A model generated the notes under the pieces. It was not told where the DNA came from, did no database searches, and saw only the letters and a list, made by a program, of their open reading frames with translations. A program made the position numbers and the translations under genes. 64,000 bases of DNA from assembly GCA_034506395.1 (NCBI GenBank), contig JAPDPQ010000015.1, positions 1-64,000 on the forward strand, written 5' to 3'. This DNA is from a candidate division KSB1 bacterium (lineage in GTDB: Bacteria; Zhuqueibacterota; Zhuqueibacteria; Thermofontimicrobiales; Thermofontimicrobiaceae). Shown here in pieces: positions 51,956-62,169 of the stretch (the first letter of the stretch is position 1; each line of letters begins with the position of its first letter).

Positions 51956-53106
51956 TACATTTGGTCGATGAATGTGTTCCACTGATGACAATTCGGGCAA
52001 TGCCATTTTGGTTCGCTCGAGGTGAATTTACAATTTTTGCACGTGAACAATTGTTCCTTTTCTGCCATTATTTCGTCAATTAGCTCGATTGCGTGCTGGA
52101 ACGCCTCTTGCCTCCTACCAGTCTTAGCTAACAGCTTAGCCAAGTAGCGTTTTGCCTGTCGCGATTTTGGATTCCGATCGTTCGCTTCATAACATAAATT
52201 CAACGCCTTGTCGATCTCACCTTTTCGCTCATAAATATCAGCCAAAGCAAAACGGATCGGTTCGACGTCTGGGTTACGACTGAGTAATGATTCAAAAATA
52301 TGCTCTGCTTCGCTGAACATCCCTTCGCGAAACAGAATTTCTTTGATTCGAGAGAACCCGAGATAAGAGAGTTGCGGTGCCACCGTACTGAATTTTTCCA
52401 GCTCAGCCAGGGCGTCTTCTGGTCGATTTTCGCGAATATAAGAATCACTCAGATACAAATAAGCCGGCGGGCATTTTTTGTCCAATTTGATCGCCTCTCG
52501 AAATTTGATCCGTCCATCTCGCTCCTTTCCCTCTTGGATCAATTTTAAACCGGCTTCCACTTTATATAACGCTAAAATTTGATTCGCTTTCTTGCCTCGA
52601 ACTTTCTGGATTTTTTTCAGCGTTTCAAACGCCTTATCCCAATCCCCAGCTGCTTCGTACAGCTTCAGCAATAGCTCTTGTGCCCAAACTTCGTTATCAG
52701 TGAGTGCCAATAACTTCTGGCAGACCTGAATGGCTCGTTCATAATTCTTGTTGGCCTGATAATCTTTGATCAGGCTCTCTAAAATGTTGACCTTCTGCCC
52801 TTTCGTCAAAGTGGGTCGTAGAATCAAGCCGCGATGGATTTTGATCGCCCGATCCACCGAACCCTGGTCTCTCAAAATATCACCAATCTTAATATAAGCA
52901 TCGACATTATTGGTATCGGCTCGCACTGCCTCGCGCAGCTTTTCCAGTGCCTTGCTCCTCTCTCCGAGGATGAGATAGTTCAATGCTGTGGTGTACACCA
53001 CCGAGGTATCCACCGCTTGTTGAGGCGATTTCAACTTCAAATACACCAATACTGCGATGATGGCTAATGCAGCTCCCATGCCAAATAAGATGATCGTTAT
53101 CATAGT
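51955..53106 (-). CDS. lapB: LapB-like TPR protein with rubredoxin-type zinc domain
   Basis: This protein has about 383 residues. One N-terminal membrane helix (MITIILFGMGAALAIIAVLVYL) is followed by about nine TPRs (about 40-340) and a C-terminal metal-binding domain with CKNCKF and CPNCHQW (about 355-380). This layout and length match LapB (YciM), which in E. coli tethers FtsH control of LpxC and so sets lipopolysaccharide synthesis. The LapA-like gene lies directly upstream, as in E. coli, which supports the call. Whether it regulates LPS here is an inference. I chose the ATG at 53106, which removes an 18-residue N-terminal extension and puts the membrane helix at the start, with GGGAA upstream. 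Confidence 0.88.
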   Translation of the reverse strand, partial: TMITIILFGMGAALAIIAVLVYLKLKSPQQAVDTSVVYTTALNYLILGERSKALEKLREAVRADTNNVDAYIKIGDILRDQGSVDRAIKIHRGLILRPTLTKGQKVNILESLIKDYQANKNYERAIQVCQKLLALTDNEVWAQELLLKLYEAAGDWDKAFETLKKIQKVRGKKANQILALYKVEAGLKLIQEGKERDGRIKFREAIKLDKKCPPAYLYLSDSYIRENRPEDALAELEKFSTVAPQLSYLGFSRIKEILFREGMFSEAEHIFESLLSRNPDVEPIRFALADIYERKGEIDKALNLCYEANDRNPKSRQAKRYLAKLLAKTGRRQEAFQHAIELIDEIMAEKEQLFTCKNCKFTSSEPKWHCPNCHQWNTFIDQM

Positions 53107-53185
53107 TACGGTTCCCAATCTAATATGTTTGATCTGCCCAAGTTGTGATCTTATGCGCAATTACTGTCTAAACGCTACCAGCGTT

Positions 53186-53527
53186 CTACCCGATTTTCTT
53201 TTCAATTTGCTCCATCGCCTCGGCTTCCTCATCGATGGGAATATTGCGCAGCTCGTTAAGTTCTTTTTTCAGGGCAATATTTTCTTTGCTCACCTTTTTA
53301 ACCGTCGCCTTCAATTCAATCACTTTGAAGATTGAACCAACCATCCAAATGAGGACCCCGACCGCAAATGAAATGAACATGACCACCCAGATGGGAATAG
53401 CCTCTTTTGTCTCCCAGAATAAAAATTGCAATTTATGAGCCTGCTTCAAAAAATCTACATTTTGAGTGATGAACAGAATGAGCATGAAGAGCACAATCAC
53501 CCAAAAGAACCATTTAACGATCCACAT
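53186..53527 (-). CDS. lapA: LapA-domain membrane protein
   Basis: This protein of about 113 residues has two membrane helices (IVKWFFWVIVLFMLILFITQNV and IPIWVVMFISFAVGVLIWMVG, both of LapA/DUF1049 type) and a C-terminal coiled coil (about 80-105, VIELKATVKKVSKENIAL). LapA works with LapB in lipopolysaccharide assembly in E. coli. The gene lies 79 bases upstream of lapB on the same strand. The ATG at 53527 has GGAGG 5 bases upstream; a TTG four codons earlier overlaps that binding site and is unlikely. Confidence 0.87.
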   Translation of the reverse strand: MWIVKWFFWVIVLFMLILFITQNVDFLKQAHKLQFLFWETKEAIPIWVVMFISFAVGVLIWMVGSIFKVIELKATVKKVSKENIALKKELNELRNIPIDEEAEAMEQIEKKIG

Positions 53528-53756
53528 AACATCCTCCAATTATTGAATTACTCAGCCAAGAAGGCACCTATCGTGAGGAGAGCCACTGGATTCAACCTTG
53601 GTTTCATTTCCTATTAATGAAGTTTTGAGGCGATTTACCACGTTCAGGCCGATAAAAGGATGATCATCGTTTGCGTAGTCAAGAATGGTCTCATCACTCC
53701 AACAGGCCTTTGATTCTCGTTTGTCGTTATCCTTTTAAAAGCGGTCTATTCCGAGA

Positions 53757-55094
53757 TCAGCGCATTCCAGCAGATACGAATTCACCGAACAACGTTCGAC
53801 CTTCTGCTGCCACGATTTTCACCTCAACCAAACGGCCGACCATCGTTTGGTCGCCCTGAAACACGACGATTTTATTGGTCTCGGTGCGACCCATATATTG
53901 AAACCGCTTGGATTTTCTGCTAGGCCCTTCTACCAAAATCTGGGCAAAGGTTCCAATCAATTTTTGGTTATTCTCCAGGGTAATGGCGTCCTGAAGCGCA
54001 TTGAGTCGTTGTAATCGCCGGACCTTTTCCGCTTCGGAGACTGTTTCCTTCAATTGATAGGCAGCAGTCCCCTCCCGCGGCGAATATTTGAACACAAAAA
54101 TCCCGTCAAAACGGGCCTGTTCCACCAGTTGGACCGTCAATTCAAAGTCCTGTTCCGTCTCACCCGGGAACCCCACAATGATGTCGGTGTACAAACCGAC
54201 ATTTGGGATTTTGGCCCGCAATGATTCAATCAAATTGACATATTGCTCTCGCGTATATTTCCGATTCATCAATTGCAAAACATGATCCGAACCCGACTGA
54301 ACTGGCAAATGAAGATGATTACAGATTTTTGGGTGGTTCGCCATCGCATCGATCAATCGAGGCGAGAGGTCCTTTGGATGAGATGTGGCGAATCGCACCC
54401 GCTGAATACCGGGAACCTCTGCCACCATCCAAATTAGATCCGCAAAATCATGGTCACCATCATGATAAGAATTGACATTCTGCCCTAGCAGCGTTACCTC
54501 GACGAAGTTTTGTTGGACCAACTGCCGAACCTCTCGGACCACATCATTGGCAGCACGGCTTCGCTCCCGCCCTCTGACATAAGGCACAATGCAATAAGAA
54601 CAAAAATTGTTGCAGCCGCGCATGATCGCTACCCAAGCACTCACTCCCGATGAGCGACTGGGGTACATTTCGCTGTAAATTTCATGATTATCGAATTCAG
54701 CCAGTTTAAATTGGTTATCACGAGAGCCATTGTTGAGTTTCTCCAGAATCTCTGGTAGGCTGCGATAATTATCCGGGCCAAGCACAAAGTTAATGAATGG
54801 CTTTTGATGCAACAGCTCATCTTGTAGGCGCATGGCCATACAGCCAAGAACGCCAATAATCATATCAGGACGTTGCCTTTTTAAGAAGCGAAGAGCGTCC
54901 AACCGGCCAAACACGCGATTTTCCGCGTGCTGCCGAACACTGCACGTATTCACCAGAATCAAATCTGACTCATTTAACGATCTCGCAGGCTGATAGCCTG
55001 CCCGATCCAAAATTCCAGCCACCAGCTCGGAATCATACTTATTCATCTGGCAGCCATAGGTTTCGATGTAATATTTTTTGATCTTTTCTTTCAT
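53757..55094 (-). CDS. miaB: tRNA-2-methylthio-N6-dimethylallyladenosine synthase MiaB
   Basis: This 445-residue radical-SAM enzyme adds a methylthio group to isopentenyl-adenosine 37 of tRNAs reading UNN codons. It shows the N-terminal UPF0004 domain with cluster cysteines (YIETYGCQMNKYDSE near residue 9, NTCSVRQHAE near 49, GVLGCMA near 82), the radical-SAM CxxxCxxC in MRGCNNFCSYCIVPYVRGRE near 158 and a C-terminal TRAM domain (about 375-440). YGCQMN and the SYCIVPYVRG form distinguish it from MtaB and RimO. It stands some 230 bases upstream of lapA on the same strand. Confidence 0.96.
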   Translation of the reverse strand: MKEKIKKYYIETYGCQMNKYDSELVAGILDRAGYQPARSLNESDLILVNTCSVRQHAENRVFGRLDALRFLKRQRPDMIIGVLGCMAMRLQDELLHQKPFINFVLGPDNYRSLPEILEKLNNGSRDNQFKLAEFDNHEIYSEMYPSRSSGVSAWVAIMRGCNNFCSYCIVPYVRGRERSRAANDVVREVRQLVQQNFVEVTLLGQNVNSYHDGDHDFADLIWMVAEVPGIQRVRFATSHPKDLSPRLIDAMANHPKICNHLHLPVQSGSDHVLQLMNRKYTREQYVNLIESLRAKIPNVGLYTDIIVGFPGETEQDFELTVQLVEQARFDGIFVFKYSPREGTAAYQLKETVSEAEKVRRLQRLNALQDAITLENNQKLIGTFAQILVEGPSRKSKRFQYMGRTETNKIVVFQGDQTMVGRLVEVKIVAAEGRTLFGEFVSAGMR

Positions 55095-55604
55095 TCTGAC
55101 AAAATCAAAAATTCAGCCCCCACTGACACAACTTTAATCACCATTTCTTCAACTGCTATTCTCGCGAATAATCATCGAATTTTCCTCAATGCAGCAATTT
55201 AAAGCAAATCGCTGCTCTTGCCTTTATCGAGCATTTGAATTAAATTCGAAGGATGCATTTTTGATCAGGCTATAAATTATACTAATATTTTGATTAAATG
55301 TCAATGAATTTGTTTATCCATCGAATGAGCCAAATAGATCTATCATGAAATCCTGCAATAGTGGCTTGCCCAACTCTACCAATAGCCAGATAATCTGTTT
55401 CCTACTACAAAATGCGGAAACGCCAAACCCTTGGTCGATATATCAATTTTTGATCATCGGATAAAATTCATGTTCTCCCGATGGCATCTTTGCAAGGCCT
55501 TGTTCATGGTTTATGCAAAGAGGATTTTAAAGCTCAGAATCAAATATCTTCCTTCTGATTCAACTATTTCTCATGCGCAGCCACGATTAAGGGGCAAAAA
55601 TTGA
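55095..55604. other. Intergenic stretch between mtaB and miaB
   Basis: About 510 A+T-rich bases. It should hold the promoter of miaB and the end of the mtaB transcript. The only structure I noticed is a 7-base inverted repeat (CTTTGCA at 55488 and TGCAAAG at 55514) with a 19-base spacer, too weak to assign. No gene was seen. Confidence 0.45.
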
Positions 55605-56933
55605 TCATAGGAGACGTCCCACAACCCAATTTGCTTCAGCTTGAACAACTTCGACTTCGCTAAGCTGATTGAAAAACTCGGTCTGGATGGGTGTTGCCAC
55701 CCTGGCATAATTATCGGTCCACCCAAACATCCATTCGCCTTTATTTTTCGTTTCCCAAAGCACCCTCAGCTTTTTCCCAATCAGCCCTTCGAGAAATTTT
55801 TGCTTTTTTATTTTCCCCAATTGACGAAGAGATTCGCTGCGCTGCTTAACCAACCGGGGATCAATCTGAGATTTAAGCTGGGCAGCCTGGGTCCCAGGTC
55901 GTGCCGAATAACTAAACACATGAAGATAGGTGAACGGCAAACGTTCAATGAAACGATAAGTATTTTGAAATTGCTGCTCGGTCTCTCCCGGAAATCCAAC
56001 AATCACATCGGTACCCAGACCACAATCTGGAAACTGCTTAACGATCCGCTCGATGAGTCGCTCATAATCCTGGGAGGTATAGTCCCGATTCATATTGCTG
56101 AGGACATCATCATCTGCGCTCTGCAACGGGATATGGAAATGGTGGCAGATTTTTTCGGAACGACCGATCCATTCAATGAGCGCATCATCGATCTCACGAG
56201 GTTCCAAGGAGCTTAGGCGAATCCGCTTCAAGCCCTCGATGCGTTCGAGCTGTTGCAACAGGTGGAGTAGGTTGATCGGCGGAATAAGATCTTTGCCATA
56301 GCGACCGATATGCACCCCAGTGAGCACTATTTCCAAGTGGCCATGATTTACCAGCGCTTGCGCAGATTCGATGACCTTTTGCAACTCATCGCTGCGGCTT
56401 TTGCCCCGGGCCAATGGGACAGTGCAATAAGAACATCGGCTATCACACCCATCCTGGATCTTAAGAAACGCTCGTGTATGGTTAAAAAACTTCCCAGGGC
56501 TCGGCTTGATAAAGCGCTCGTTCTTGGAAATGGCATGGTAGGGTTTAGAAAGATCTAGTTGCTGGTTCAATAGCTCGACCAGTTCGAACTTCACATCACT
56601 TCCCAGAACAAAATCAACGCCGTCGATCGCTTGCAACTTCTCTGGCGCGAGTTGCGCAAAACATCCAACCACGGCAATCCGAGCTTGCGGCGATTGGTGC
56701 TTTGCCCGTCGGATTATCTGCCGACATTGATAATCGGTCTTGCTGGTAACCGTGCAGGTATTGATGACGCAAATGTCGACTGGTTCTCCAAATGGGACGA
56801 TCCGATACCCAGCTTGCTCGAACTGTTCTGCCAGAATCGCAGTCTCAGCCTGATTCAATTTGCATCCTAGTGTATAAAAGCTCACTTTTTTCATGGTACT
56901 GGTATAAATGTCCTGTCGCTCAATTTGTTCCAT
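55605..56933 (-). CDS. mtaB: tRNA t6A methylthiotransferase MtaB
   Basis: This 442-residue radical-SAM enzyme converts threonylcarbamoyl-adenosine 37 of tRNA to its 2-methylthio form. MtaB-type motifs are FYTLGCKLNQAET near residue 18, INTCTVTSKTDYQCRQIIRRA near 57 (read as INTCTVTSKTDYQCRQ), AVVGCFAQLAPE near 93, the radical-SAM site IQDGCDSRCSYCTVPLARG near 159, and a C-terminal TRAM domain. The QDGC/YC pattern and LGCKLNQAE separate it from MiaB. The start is uncertain: an in-frame ATG 13 codons later would also leave a complete protein, and neither has a strong binding site. It is divergent from the Nudix gene at 57089. Confidence 0.95.
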   Translation of the reverse strand: MEQIERQDIYTSTMKKVSFYTLGCKLNQAETAILAEQFEQAGYRIVPFGEPVDICVINTCTVTSKTDYQCRQIIRRAKHQSPQARIAVVGCFAQLAPEKLQAIDGVDFVLGSDVKFELVELLNQQLDLSKPYHAISKNERFIKPSPGKFFNHTRAFLKIQDGCDSRCSYCTVPLARGKSRSDELQKVIESAQALVNHGHLEIVLTGVHIGRYGKDLIPPINLLHLLQQLERIEGLKRIRLSSLEPREIDDALIEWIGRSEKICHHFHIPLQSADDDVLSNMNRDYTSQDYERLIERIVKQFPDCGLGTDVIVGFPGETEQQFQNTYRFIERLPFTYLHVFSYSARPGTQAAQLKSQIDPRLVKQRSESLRQLGKIKKQKFLEGLIGKKLRVLWETKNKGEWMFGWTDNYARVATPIQTEFFNQLSEVEVVQAEANWVVGRLL

Positions 56934-57088
56934 TCTATCTTAATGGCTTTGCATCGATAGTAGATTCCCATTGGCTCAATTTTTCAGACCCAACTTATCA
57001 TCTCGATCGGACATCATCAAAAATTATTGCTTGCTTTCCTCTCGATTTTAATTTATATTAACATCTTCATAAAAACAAGGAGAAAAAC

Positions 57089-57571
57089 ATGCGCCATCGT
57101 ATTCGCGCGGCTGGCCTCATAATCGACGGCAATTCCATCCTATTGGTACACCATTGCAACGAGGCTCGTGGAGTTGAGCTCTGGATTCCGCCTGGAGGTG
57201 GACTAATCATAAGCGATCATTCGATTTTTGATACGGCAAGACGCGAAATTTTTGAGGAAACAGGACTCAGTGTTGAGGTCTCACGGATCGGCTATATCCG
57301 GGAGTTTCGAGATATTCAGAATCAAATTCATCATATCGAATTTTTCATGCCGGTCGATTCGTATTCTGGAAATCTTACCATTGCAAATGTCCCAGAAGGC
57401 GATGAAGATCATCCGCTCATCAAATCAGTGCAATGGATCCAACGAGCCGAATTACACCGCATTCCAGTTTATCCCGATTGGCTGGTCAGCGATTTCTTTT
57501 GGTGCGAGGCGTCTCAGAATTTCCCAATGACCCGCTACATTGAGTCGTCGATTGGCTCTAAAAAATTGTAG
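57089..57571 (+). CDS. Nudix hydrolase
   Basis: This 160-residue protein has a Nudix domain: RAAGLIIDGNSILLVHH at the start, WIPPGGGLI near residue 33, and the box ending RREIFEETGLSVEV near 53-66. The catalytic REIFEE part is intact, but the first Glu of the Gx5E part is replaced by His (GLIISDH). It is closest in layout to small stand-alone Nudix proteins acting on nucleotides. The substrate is unknown. AAGGAG stands 7 bases before the start. It may be cotranscribed with the rRNA methyltransferase 136 bases downstream. Confidence 0.88.
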   Translation: MRHRIRAAGLIIDGNSILLVHHCNEARGVELWIPPGGGLIISDHSIFDTARREIFEETGLSVEVSRIGYIREFRDIQNQIHHIEFFMPVDSYSGNLTIANVPEGDEDHPLIKSVQWIQRAELHRIPVYPDWLVSDFFWCEASQNFPMTRYIESSIGSKKL

Positions 57572-57707
57572 CAATCATTCTGTAACATCTTGGTTCACTT
57601 TCTCAGACAAATAGAGACCGCAAGGCTTTTTATCTTTTTGCCTGGATCGCAGGTTTCGGCTTAATTTTTGTGCAGAATGATGAATTCTTTGCTCGAGGAA
57701 TAAATCG

Positions 57708-58895
57708 ATGGGCCAGGTCATTCTAAAATCGGGCCGCGAAAAATCAATTATTCGTCATCACCCCTGGATTTTTTCTGGAGCGATAGAACGTGTCGAAAAT
57801 GGTATCAATCTGGGCGAGACAGTTGACATCTTATCAGCGAATGGAGATTGGTTGGCTCGAGGCGCTTATTCACCCCATTCGCAAATCCGCGTGCGCATCT
57901 GGAGCTGGGATATCAACGAGCAGATCAATTCTGAATTTTTCTTCAATCGGTTGCAACGAGCCATCCGAATGCGAGCGAATTTGATCGATGAAAACCGCAT
58001 CACAGCTTATCGACTTGCGAATTCTGAATCAGACGGTCTGCCAGGATTAATCGTCGATCGCTATGGGGACTTTTTGGTTTGCCAATTTCTTTCGGCAGGT
58101 GCTGAGTATTGGAAGAATGAAATCGTTGGCGCGCTACATCAGCTTTTCCCATATGCAAATATTTACAACCGCTCAGATGTGGAGGTAAGGCAGAAAGAGG
58201 GGCTGTCTCCCAACCGTGGCGTGCTTTGGGGGGATGCCCCACCAGAGTTGATAGAAATCCAAGAGGCGGATGTTCGCATGCAGGTTGACATTTTGAACGG
58301 GCATAAGACAGGCGCTTATTTGGATCAACGAGAAAACCGAATGTCAATCGCCCCTTTTTGTCAAGGAAAACACGTGCTGAATTGTTTTGCCTATACGGGA
58401 GGATTTGGGCTTTGGGCAATGCGCGGAGGTGCGAGGCATGTGATCAATATCGAATCCTCTCCCTATTTTATCCAGTTAGCCGAGCGAAATATCGTAGCCA
58501 ATGGTTTTAACCCAAGTCAATTTGAACAAATTCCAAAAGATGTATTTCAGGTATTGCGTCAGTTTCGCGAGCTCAACCGCAAATTTGACATCATCGTCCT
58601 CGATCCCCCTAAGTTTGCTGAATCCGCCAACCAACTTTCAAAGGCCAGTCGCGGATATAAAGATATCAATTGGCTTGCGTTTCAATTATTAGATCCTGGC
58701 GGATTGCTTTTTACGTTTTCTTGTTCGGGCCATGTTTCTCTAGACTTATTTCAAAAAATCGTTGCTGACGCTGCTCTGGATGCTGGTCGTGAGGTGCAAA
58801 TAATTCGATATCTGAATCAGTCAGCCGATCACCCGATTTCGCTGAATTTTCCTGAGGGGAGATATTTAAAAGGGATTGTTTGTCGGGTGATTTAA
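57708..58895 (+). CDS. rlmI: RlmI-like 23S rRNA m5C methyltransferase
   Basis: This 395-residue enzyme has an N-terminal PUA domain (about 2-80, ILKSGREKSIIRHHPWIFSG, read as ILKSGREKSIIRHHPWIF) and a central domain (about 85-190, GLPGLIVDRYGDFLVCQF). The C-terminal Rossmann methyltransferase shows GAYLDQRENR near residue 203, VLNCFAYTGGFGLWA near 223, the motif IVLDPPKFAES near 297 and FSCSGHVS near 340 (Cys-containing). In E. coli RlmI makes m5C1962 of 23S rRNA; paralogues such as RlmK share this layout, so the exact site is an inference. GAGGAA lies about 8 bases before the start. Confidence 0.92.
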   Translation: MGQVILKSGREKSIIRHHPWIFSGAIERVENGINLGETVDILSANGDWLARGAYSPHSQIRVRIWSWDINEQINSEFFFNRLQRAIRMRANLIDENRITAYRLANSESDGLPGLIVDRYGDFLVCQFLSAGAEYWKNEIVGALHQLFPYANIYNRSDVEVRQKEGLSPNRGVLWGDAPPELIEIQEADVRMQVDILNGHKTGAYLDQRENRMSIAPFCQGKHVLNCFAYTGGFGLWAMRGGARHVINIESSPYFIQLAERNIVANGFNPSQFEQIPKDVFQVLRQFRELNRKFDIIVLDPPKFAESANQLSKASRGYKDINWLAFQLLDPGGLLFTFSCSGHVSLDLFQKIVADAALDAGREVQIIRYLNQSADHPISLNFPEGRYLKGIVCRVI

Positions 58896-59109
58896 TACAC
58901 TTAGGAAACCCAGATCTTTTTCTACCCTCATTGTTCGCCCAAACCGCATCTTTTCAGATGATCTATTATGTTTCTCCACTAATATTAATTTGCATCTCTC
59001 TATCCACCTAATACAGACAACCCATTGGATAGCCTAATACACCCATGCATTGGTGTCTGATCACCCGTTGGGAATTTTTTTAAGGCTGCACTTTTATTTT
59101 TCACTATTT

Positions 59110-62100
59110 TTAATCTCCTTGCCTGCTCAGCCGATCCACTAGCGAATACACACACGGAATCACCAGCAACGTCAAAAATGTCGACGTCGTCAGACCGCCA
59201 ATCACCACAGCGCCTAACGGCTGCAATGCTTCGCCGCCTTCGCCCAGACCCAATGCGATAGGGATCATGCCAAAAATGGTCGTCAGCGAGGTGATCAGGA
59301 TCGGCCGCAAGCGGAGCGTTCCCGCCTCGATGATCGCCTCGTCTTTGCTCATGCCTTTGGCTCGCAATTGCAGAATAAAATCGATCAGCAAAATACCGTT
59401 GTTCACCACAATTCCCACCAGCATGATCGATCCCAACAGCGCATTCATGCTCAGCGCCGCACCGAAGATGAACAGCCCCAGAAACACGCCGATCAGCGCC
59501 AGCGGGATGGTCATGGCGATGGTGAACGGATGCAGGAACGAATTGAACTGCGTGCCCATCACCACATAGACCAGAAAGATGGCGATGACCAATGCCGTCA
59601 ACAGGCTTTTGAACGAGTCGGCGATGGCTCTGGATTGACCGCCGTAGGTAATGAAATAATCAGATGGCAGGTTCAGCGAGGCAAGTTTGTTTCGCACCTC
59701 GGCCACCACCTGGCGCTGGTTCCTGCCTGCCACATCGGCTTTGATCTCGATCACCCGCTGCTGATCGAACCGTTTGATCTCGCTGGGCGCCCGCTCCAGC
59801 GACACCTCGGCTACGGCTCGCAATGGCACAATGCTGCCCTTCATGGTGGTCAGCGGCAAATCCAGCAGCTCGTTGACATCTTTGATCTTGCTGGCGTCAG
59901 CCGAAACCGTGATATCATACTCTTTGCCAAAACTGCTCAATCGAGTGGCCGCTGAGCCCAGCACGGCCAGCCGCACCGCTCCCGCAATCTGGCTATTGGA
60001 TAAACCCAGATCGGCAGCTTTGAGTCGGTTGATCCGAATACTAAATTCCGATAGCCCCTCGGCCAGCGAGCTGGTGAGGTTCACCACGCCAGGCACTTCT
60101 TTGACGATATTGGTGGCCCTGGCGCCGATCTCCTCCAGCACTGCCAGATCATCGCCCGCAATGCGAACATTGACAGGCATTTGTTTCATGCCCTCGGTCA
60201 CTTCGATCTGTCGCACCACCACTTTGGTACCGACCAGCGAACTGTAGCGGTTGCGAATGTCCTCCATAATGGATTGAATCTGGGGCACAAATTGTGGTTT
60301 CAAATTGACGGTGATCGCTGCAAAATTCGATTTCAAATCGCCACGGGCCGAAGCCACCCCGATGACCGAATACACCTGATCGACCTCGGTTCGCTGGAGG
60401 ATTTCCGATTCCACTTTCTGGGAAATAGCGTCAGTGAATTCCAGCCTGGTCCCCTCTGCCAGCGTCAATTCCACCCGAAATTCGCCCTGATTAATGGATG
60501 GCAGCAGTTCGACGTCCAGCAATCTCGGAAAAATGGCGATGCTTAATACCAAAACCAGAACGGCCAAGAATATCGTCAGCAGCCGATGGCCCAAGGCCCA
60601 GCGCAATGAGGCTCGATAGGTCTGCGTTAATCGCTCGAAGAAATTTTGCCAGGCCCGCACCACAAAGCCCAGCCGAGAGGTGCCCAGCTCGATTTTCATC
60701 AGCCGAAAGCTGAGCAATGGCACAATAGTTAAAGCAACAATGACCGAAATGGACAAAGCAAAAACAATAGTCAGCGCCAACTCGCCTAACAGCACGGCAA
60801 ACAATCCCACCAGAAACGCCAGTGGGAAAAATACCACCACTGAGGTCAACGTCGAAGAAGTGATGGCCGATGCCACTTCGCTGGTGGCATTGACCACCGT
60901 AGTGAACCGATCCTCCCCTCGCCGTTCTCGCAAATTGCGAAAGATATTTTCGATCACCACCACCGAAGCGTCCACAATCATGCCCACGCCCAGCGCCAAA
61001 CCGCCCAGGGAAATGGTGTTGATCGTCAATCCGAACCAGTCGATCAAAAAGAATGTAGCGATGATCGAAATGGGAATGGAGAGCATGATGATCAACGTAT
61101 TCCGAAAACTGCCGAGGAAGATGAGCAACACGATCGAAGCAAGTAACGCCCCAATCGCCGCATTATTCAGCACGTTTTGAATGGATTTTTTGATGAACAA
61201 CGACTGATCTCGAATGATCGTCACCTGAATGTCCTGCGGCAGGATTTTTTTGATGGTCTTCAGCTCCTCCTTCACCTCATCGCACATGGCCACGGTATTG
61301 CCGCCGCTCTTTTCTCGGATGGCCAGACCGATCAGCAATTTGCCGTTCAATCGAGTGACAGAAAGCTGCTCTTTATTTTCCAAAGTCACCTGGGCGATGT
61401 CTTTCAAATAGATCAGGACGCCGTTATTGGCGGCCACGATGATATTCTCAATGTCCTCCACCTCGCTGAACTTGCCAACGATGCGGATGAAATAGTTGCG
61501 CAGCTCGCTCTGGATTTTGCCTGCAGGCACATTCAGATTTTCGCTGGCCAGGGCGGCAGTCACCTGCCCCAGAGTCAATCCGTACGCATAGAGCCGATCG
61601 GGATCGACTTTGACCGCCACCTGCTGTTCGTAGCCGCCAAAGGTCTGCACCGTGGCCACATTTTCCAGTCGCAAGAAGCGGTTTTTCAGTTTCGTCTCTA
61701 CATAATCCCGCACCTCGTTCAGATCCCGCTGATCCGAGTTAAATCCCAATTCGATCCCTGGCGGCAGAAAATCCTGAACTTGTAAAACTCGTGGCTCCAG
61801 CGCTTCCCGTGGGAAACGGCTGCGGGCTTTGTTGGTTCGCTCCTGCACCTTCAGCTTGGCATCATCAAAATCGATGCCCCAGCCGAAGCGCACCAGCACC
61901 TGGCACATCCCTTCCATGCAGGTCGTTTCCAGCTCCTCCACGCCATCGATGGTGCTCAGCTCCTCCTCCAGCGGCTTGGCGATCTGCTCCTCCACCTCCA
62001 GCGGCGCCACACCAGGATACGGCGCAATGATAATGAGCGATGGCGCCACAAACTCAGGCCAGAAAGACACAGGTATATTCGGAATGGATAATAATCCAAT

Positions 62101-62169
62101 GACCACCACACTCAAGGTGATCAATATCGTTCCTACTCGTCGTTTGATACTTAGCTCAGCTATCTTCAT
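59110..62169 (-). CDS. RND-family efflux transporter permease
   Basis: This 1019-residue inner-membrane pump is of the AcrB/HAE-1-like type. The N-terminus (KRRVGTILITLSVVVIGLLS, then PYPGVAPLEVEEQIAKPLEEELSTIDGV, read as YPGVAPLEVEEQI) is typical. Two porter halves alternate with twelve membrane segments. The fourth segment carries GVGMIVDASVVVIENIF near residue 398, with one proton-relay Asp where AcrB has two. The second half repeats the layout (VGIVVNNGILLIDF near 925). It drives export of drugs, lipids or other small molecules using proton flow. The adaptor gene lies 286 bases upstream on the same strand. No TolC-type channel is present in the window. GC content is clearly higher than in the flanking rlmI gene. 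Confidence 0.94.
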   Translation of the reverse strand: MKIAELSIKRRVGTILITLSVVVIGLLSIPNIPVSFWPEFVAPSLIIIAPYPGVAPLEVEEQIAKPLEEELSTIDGVEELETTCMEGMCQVLVRFGWGIDFDDAKLKVQERTNKARSRFPREALEPRVLQVQDFLPPGIELGFNSDQRDLNEVRDYVETKLKNRFLRLENVATVQTFGGYEQQVAVKVDPDRLYAYGLTLGQVTAALASENLNVPAGKIQSELRNYFIRIVGKFSEVEDIENIIVAANNGVLIYLKDIAQVTLENKEQLSVTRLNGKLLIGLAIREKSGGNTVAMCDEVKEELKTIKKILPQDIQVTIIRDQSLFIKKSIQNVLNNAAIGALLASIVLLIFLGSFRNTLIIMLSIPISIIATFFLIDWFGLTINTISLGGLALGVGMIVDASVVVIENIFRNLRERRGEDRFTTVVNATSEVASAITSSTLTSVVVFFPLAFLVGLFAVLLGELALTIVFALSISVIVALTIVPLLSFRLMKIELGTSRLGFVVRAWQNFFERLTQTYRASLRWALGHRLLTIFLAVLVLVLSIAIFPRLLDVELLPSINQGEFRVELTLAEGTRLEFTDAISQKVESEILQRTEVDQVYSVIGVASARGDLKSNFAAITVNLKPQFVPQIQSIMEDIRNRYSSLVGTKVVVRQIEVTEGMKQMPVNVRIAGDDLAVLEEIGARATNIVKEVPGVVNLTSSLAEGLSEFSIRINRLKAADLGLSNSQIAGAVRLAVLGSAATRLSSFGKEYDITVSADASKIKDVNELLDLPLTTMKGSIVPLRAVAEVSLERAPSEIKRFDQQRVIEIKADVAGRNQRQVVAEVRNKLASLNLPSDYFITYGGQSRAIADSFKSLLTALVIAIFLVYVVMGTQFNSFLHPFTIAMTIPLALIGVFLGLFIFGAALSMNALLGSIMLVGIVVNNGILLIDFILQLRAKGMSKDEAIIEAGTLRLRPILITSLTTIFGMIPIALGLGEGGEALQPLGAVVIGGLTTSTFLTLLVIPCVYSLVDRLSRQGD

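Noticed and set aside
55488..55520. Operator-like inverted repeat CTTTGCA/TGCAAAG upstream of miaB
   Set aside because: Seven-base arms with a 19-base spacer are expected by chance, and no regulator gene is near.
59039..59056. Terminator hairpin (ACACC/GGTGT) between the convergent rlmI and RND genes
   Set aside because: Short stem and no T-run on either strand.
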